Assembly (NCBI GenBank): GCA_934394545.1
Contig: CAKRRG010000003.1
Location: 37,660 to 101,659, forward strand
Direction: 5' to 3'
DNA length: 64,000 nt
From: an uncultured Blautia sp.
Lineage (GTDB): Bacteria; Bacillota; Clostridia; Lachnospirales; Lachnospiraceae
Under the pieces are notes generated by a model. The model had not been told where the DNA came from. It made no database searches and saw only the letters and a program-made list of their open reading frames with translations. A program made the translations under genes and the position numbers. Within the stretch, counting starts at the first letter, position 1; each line of letters starts with the position of its first letter. Below are positions 62,093 through 64,000 of this stretch, piece after piece.

Positions 62093-63328
62093 ATGAAAGC
62101 TAAAAAAGTGATGAGCCTGGCACTGGCTGCAGCAATGATCGCAGGAATGACTGCATCCACAACTGTTAATTGTTACGCAGAGGACGAGAGCGTAGACAAG
62201 ATTATTATTTTCCAGTCTAAAGTAGAGATCATCGACCAGCTTGAGGAACTGGCTGAGACCTACGAAGATGAGACCGGTATTGAAGTTGAAGTATGGGGAA
62301 CAACCGGTGATGATTATCCTCAGCAGTTAAAGACGAAGCTGGCTAACGGACAGGGACCGACCGTATATTCACTTCTCCCTGGTGCTGAGTCAGAGACAAT
62401 GAAGAACTATGAAGCAGATCTTGGCGATTTAAGCTTTGTTGATAAGATCGCAGAAGGTATGGCAGACGTTGTAGATGATAAGACAGTCGGTATTCCATAT
62501 ACCATGGAAGGTTTCGGAATGGTTTACAACAAAGATCTTGTAAATGCAGACGAAGTAACTGATTATGACTCCTTCGTAAAAATGCTCCAGGATCAGAAGG
62601 CAAACGGAATCAACGGATTTGGTCTTTCCCAGGAGAGCTATTTCCTGATCGGACACATCTTAAATACACCATTTGCACTTCAGGATGATCCGGAAGGCTT
62701 TATTGAGAAATTAAATGCTGGTGAAGTTAAGATGGCCGATACACCAGAGTTCCAGGAATTTGCAAAATTCTATGCAGCAATCCGCGATAACTCTTACAAC
62801 CCGCTTGAGACAAACTACGATAAAGAGTGCGGTGATTTCGCAACAGGTAAAACAGCAGCAATTCATCAGGGTAACTGGTGCTACAGCATGTTCGCTGATT
62901 ACGATATAGACTTTGACATGGGACTTGCTCCACTTCCAATCTCCGGAAATGATAAGATCGCTGTCAGTGTTCCGGCTGCATGGTATGTAAACTCCCAGGC
63001 TTCTGACGCAGAGCAGCAGGCTGGTAAGGATTTCCTTGAGTGGCTGTACACAACTGAGAGCGGACAGGATTATCTGATGAACGAGTTCGGATTCCTTCCG
63101 GTTGTTGAAGGCATGGAGAACGAGAATCTTGATCCAATTTCCCAGCAGGTAGTTGATTACGCAGCTGAAGGAAAGACAATTTCCTGGCCAATGAACCTGT
63201 GGCCATCTGGAATAGTAGATGTATATCTTGTACCGGTTGCAGAGCAGTTCTTCACATCTGATATGTCCTGCGAGGAATTACTTGCAGCACTTGATGATGC
63301 TTGGGCACAGGCAAACGAAGAAAAATAA
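62093..63328 (+). CDS. Sugar ABC transporter extracellular substrate-binding protein (family 1)
   Basis: A 411-residue exported protein. The signal peptide covers residues 1-28 and contains a Cys near the cleavage region (TVNCYAED); it is not a good lipobox, but a lipoprotein cannot be ruled out. The SBP_bac_1 fold shows AETYEDETGIEVEVWGTTGD, IPYTMEGFGMVYNKDLVN and a Trp/Tyr-rich sugar site (HQGNWCYSMF, WPMNLWPSG). It binds a mono- or oligosaccharide for the MalF-like permease that follows. AGGAGG precedes the ATG. Probably controlled by the upstream LacI protein. Confidence 0.92.
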   Translation: MKAKKVMSLALAAAMIAGMTASTTVNCYAEDESVDKIIIFQSKVEIIDQLEELAETYEDETGIEVEVWGTTGDDYPQQLKTKLANGQGPTVYSLLPGAESETMKNYEADLGDLSFVDKIAEGMADVVDDKTVGIPYTMEGFGMVYNKDLVNADEVTDYDSFVKMLQDQKANGINGFGLSQESYFLIGHILNTPFALQDDPEGFIEKLNAGEVKMADTPEFQEFAKFYAAIRDNSYNPLETNYDKECGDFATGKTAAIHQGNWCYSMFADYDIDFDMGLAPLPISGNDKIAVSVPAAWYVNSQASDAEQQAGKDFLEWLYTTESGQDYLMNEFGFLPVVEGMENENLDPISQQVVDYAAEGKTISWPMNLWPSGIVDVYLVPVAEQFFTSDMSCEELLAALDDAWAQANEEK

Positions 63329-63369
63329 TAAGCCTGGATTTAGCCGGCTCAATGTAATGAAATAGGAAT

Positions 63370-63427
63370 CGCCCGGCAGTGGGAGGCTGATGAAACACAT
63401 GCTCTTTCATGGCCGGGCGTATTTTTT
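63370..63427 (+). terminator. Intercistronic hairpin between binding protein and permease
   Basis: An 8-bp GC-rich stem (CGCCCGGC at 63370-63377 / GCCGGGCG at 63412-63419) with a long loop, followed by TATTTTTT. It should lower permease expression relative to the binding protein. Confidence 0.7.
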
Positions 63428-63463
63428 CTCTTCAGACATTTTCATAGAAAGGAAGAATGTAAA

Positions 63464-64000
63464 ATGAAGAAAAAGAAAAGAAAAGACGCAGGCTGGTACG
63501 CTCTTTTTACAGTACCGCTGTTATTTGTATTTGCAACAATCGTACTGATCCCGTTTTTTATTGGTGTTGGTTATTCCTTCTTCTCCTGGGATGGACTTCC
63601 GCTGAATCCCAAGATTTTTGTTGGAATGAAAAACTATGTTTATCTGTTCTCTGACAGCAGATTCATGACATCTGCAGGACATACCGTAATATTTACTGTT
63701 TTTTCCGTGCTTCTGATCAATGTGATCGGTCTCGCGTTTGCGCTGATCGTTACAACGAAGCTGAAGGTAAGAAACGTAGCAAGAGCCATGCTTTTTATGC
63801 CATATCTGATCGGTGGCCTGATTCTTGGATATATCTGGAAGTTTATTCTTGGTGACGGACTTTCCTATGTGGCTGAGGCGCTTGGAAGCAGCAGTAAGCT
63901 TCTTTCCAACTGGCTTCTGGATCCCACTATGTCAATGGTTGCACTTGTAGTTGTAAGCACCTGGCAGATGGCCGGCTATATTATGATCATCTATATTACA
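63464..64000 (+). CDS. Sugar ABC transporter permease, MalF/UgpA family (3'-truncated by window edge)
   Basis: The first 179 codons of a membrane protein, open to the window end. It starts MKKKKRKDAGWYALFTVPLL and has a first helix (FVFATIVLIPFFIGVGYSFF), a periplasmic stretch with FVGMKNYVYLFSDSRFM typical of CUT1 permeases, and further helices (VIFTVFSVLLINVIGLAFAL, MLFMPYLIGGLILGYIW). A GGAAG ribosome-binding site lies nine bases before the ATG. It pairs with the preceding binding protein; the second permease is expected just outside the window. Confidence 0.92.
   Translation, partial: MKKKKRKDAGWYALFTVPLLFVFATIVLIPFFIGVGYSFFSWDGLPLNPKIFVGMKNYVYLFSDSRFMTSAGHTVIFTVFSVLLINVIGLAFALIVTTKLKVRNVARAMLFMPYLIGGLILGYIWKFILGDGLSYVAEALGSSSKLLSNWLLDPTMSMVALVVVSTWQMAGYIMIIYIT

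Overview
The window looks like a chromosomal segment of an anaerobic Gram-positive Firmicute, most likely Lachnospiraceae (Blautia/Ruminococcus-like). This is inferred from strong AGGAGG ribosome-binding sites, YesM/YesN sugar-sensing systems, a sortase-type surface protein ending in a KTGD motif, a rubredoxin-tailed flavodiiron protein, and the cvfB-dnaE-pfkA gene order. The genus is not certain. No rRNA, tRNA or CRISPR array was seen.

Region by region. 1-3.8 kb: the end of a YesM-type histidine kinase, two sugar-binding proteins with no transporter partners, and a Gfo/Idh/MocA oxidoreductase. 3.8-9.4 kb: a split chromate transporter (minus strand), L-ribulose-5-phosphate 4-epimerase with an alpha/beta esterase, an SPFH membrane protein with a ribbon-helix-helix protein (minus strand), and glycerate kinase. 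9.4-12 kb: a polar amino acid ABC transporter whose promoter is followed at once by a terminator-like hairpin. 12-27.9 kb: housekeeping genes on the plus strand (D,D-carboxypeptidase, CvfB, DnaE, Pfk, KtrB/KtrA, SpoU methylase, NfeD plus slipin, ornithine carbamoyltransferase, biotin ligase, Dus, M20 peptidase). 27.9-30.3 kb: a minus-strand polysaccharide flippase and pyruvyltransferase pair.

30.4-44.5 kb: a 75-residue cysteine protein, a BTAD/SARP regulator whose stop codon is the insertion point of a 164-bp MITE, and a 4,053-residue repetitive surface protein. 44.7-47.3 kb: a multidomain flavodiiron protein divergent from a Crp/Fnr regulator, with a 17-bp palindrome between them.

47.36-56.95 kb appears to be the relic of a composite transposon. 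Two decayed, outward-facing copies of one IS4-superfamily element bracket a later intact IS4-family insertion, a shortened MITE and a four-gene sugar module (binding protein, YesN regulator, YesM kinase, secreted GH13 amylase). An 8-bp direct repeat flanks the whole.

57-64 kb: a nuclease remnant, a ribokinase gene broken by an internal deletion, ThrH, phosphoglucomutase, a LacI regulator with repeated ATTTTAC/GTAAAAT half-sites, and the start of a sugar ABC transporter that runs off the window. The overall theme is carbohydrate sensing, uptake and surface display, with accessory DNA concentrated between 30 and 58 kb.
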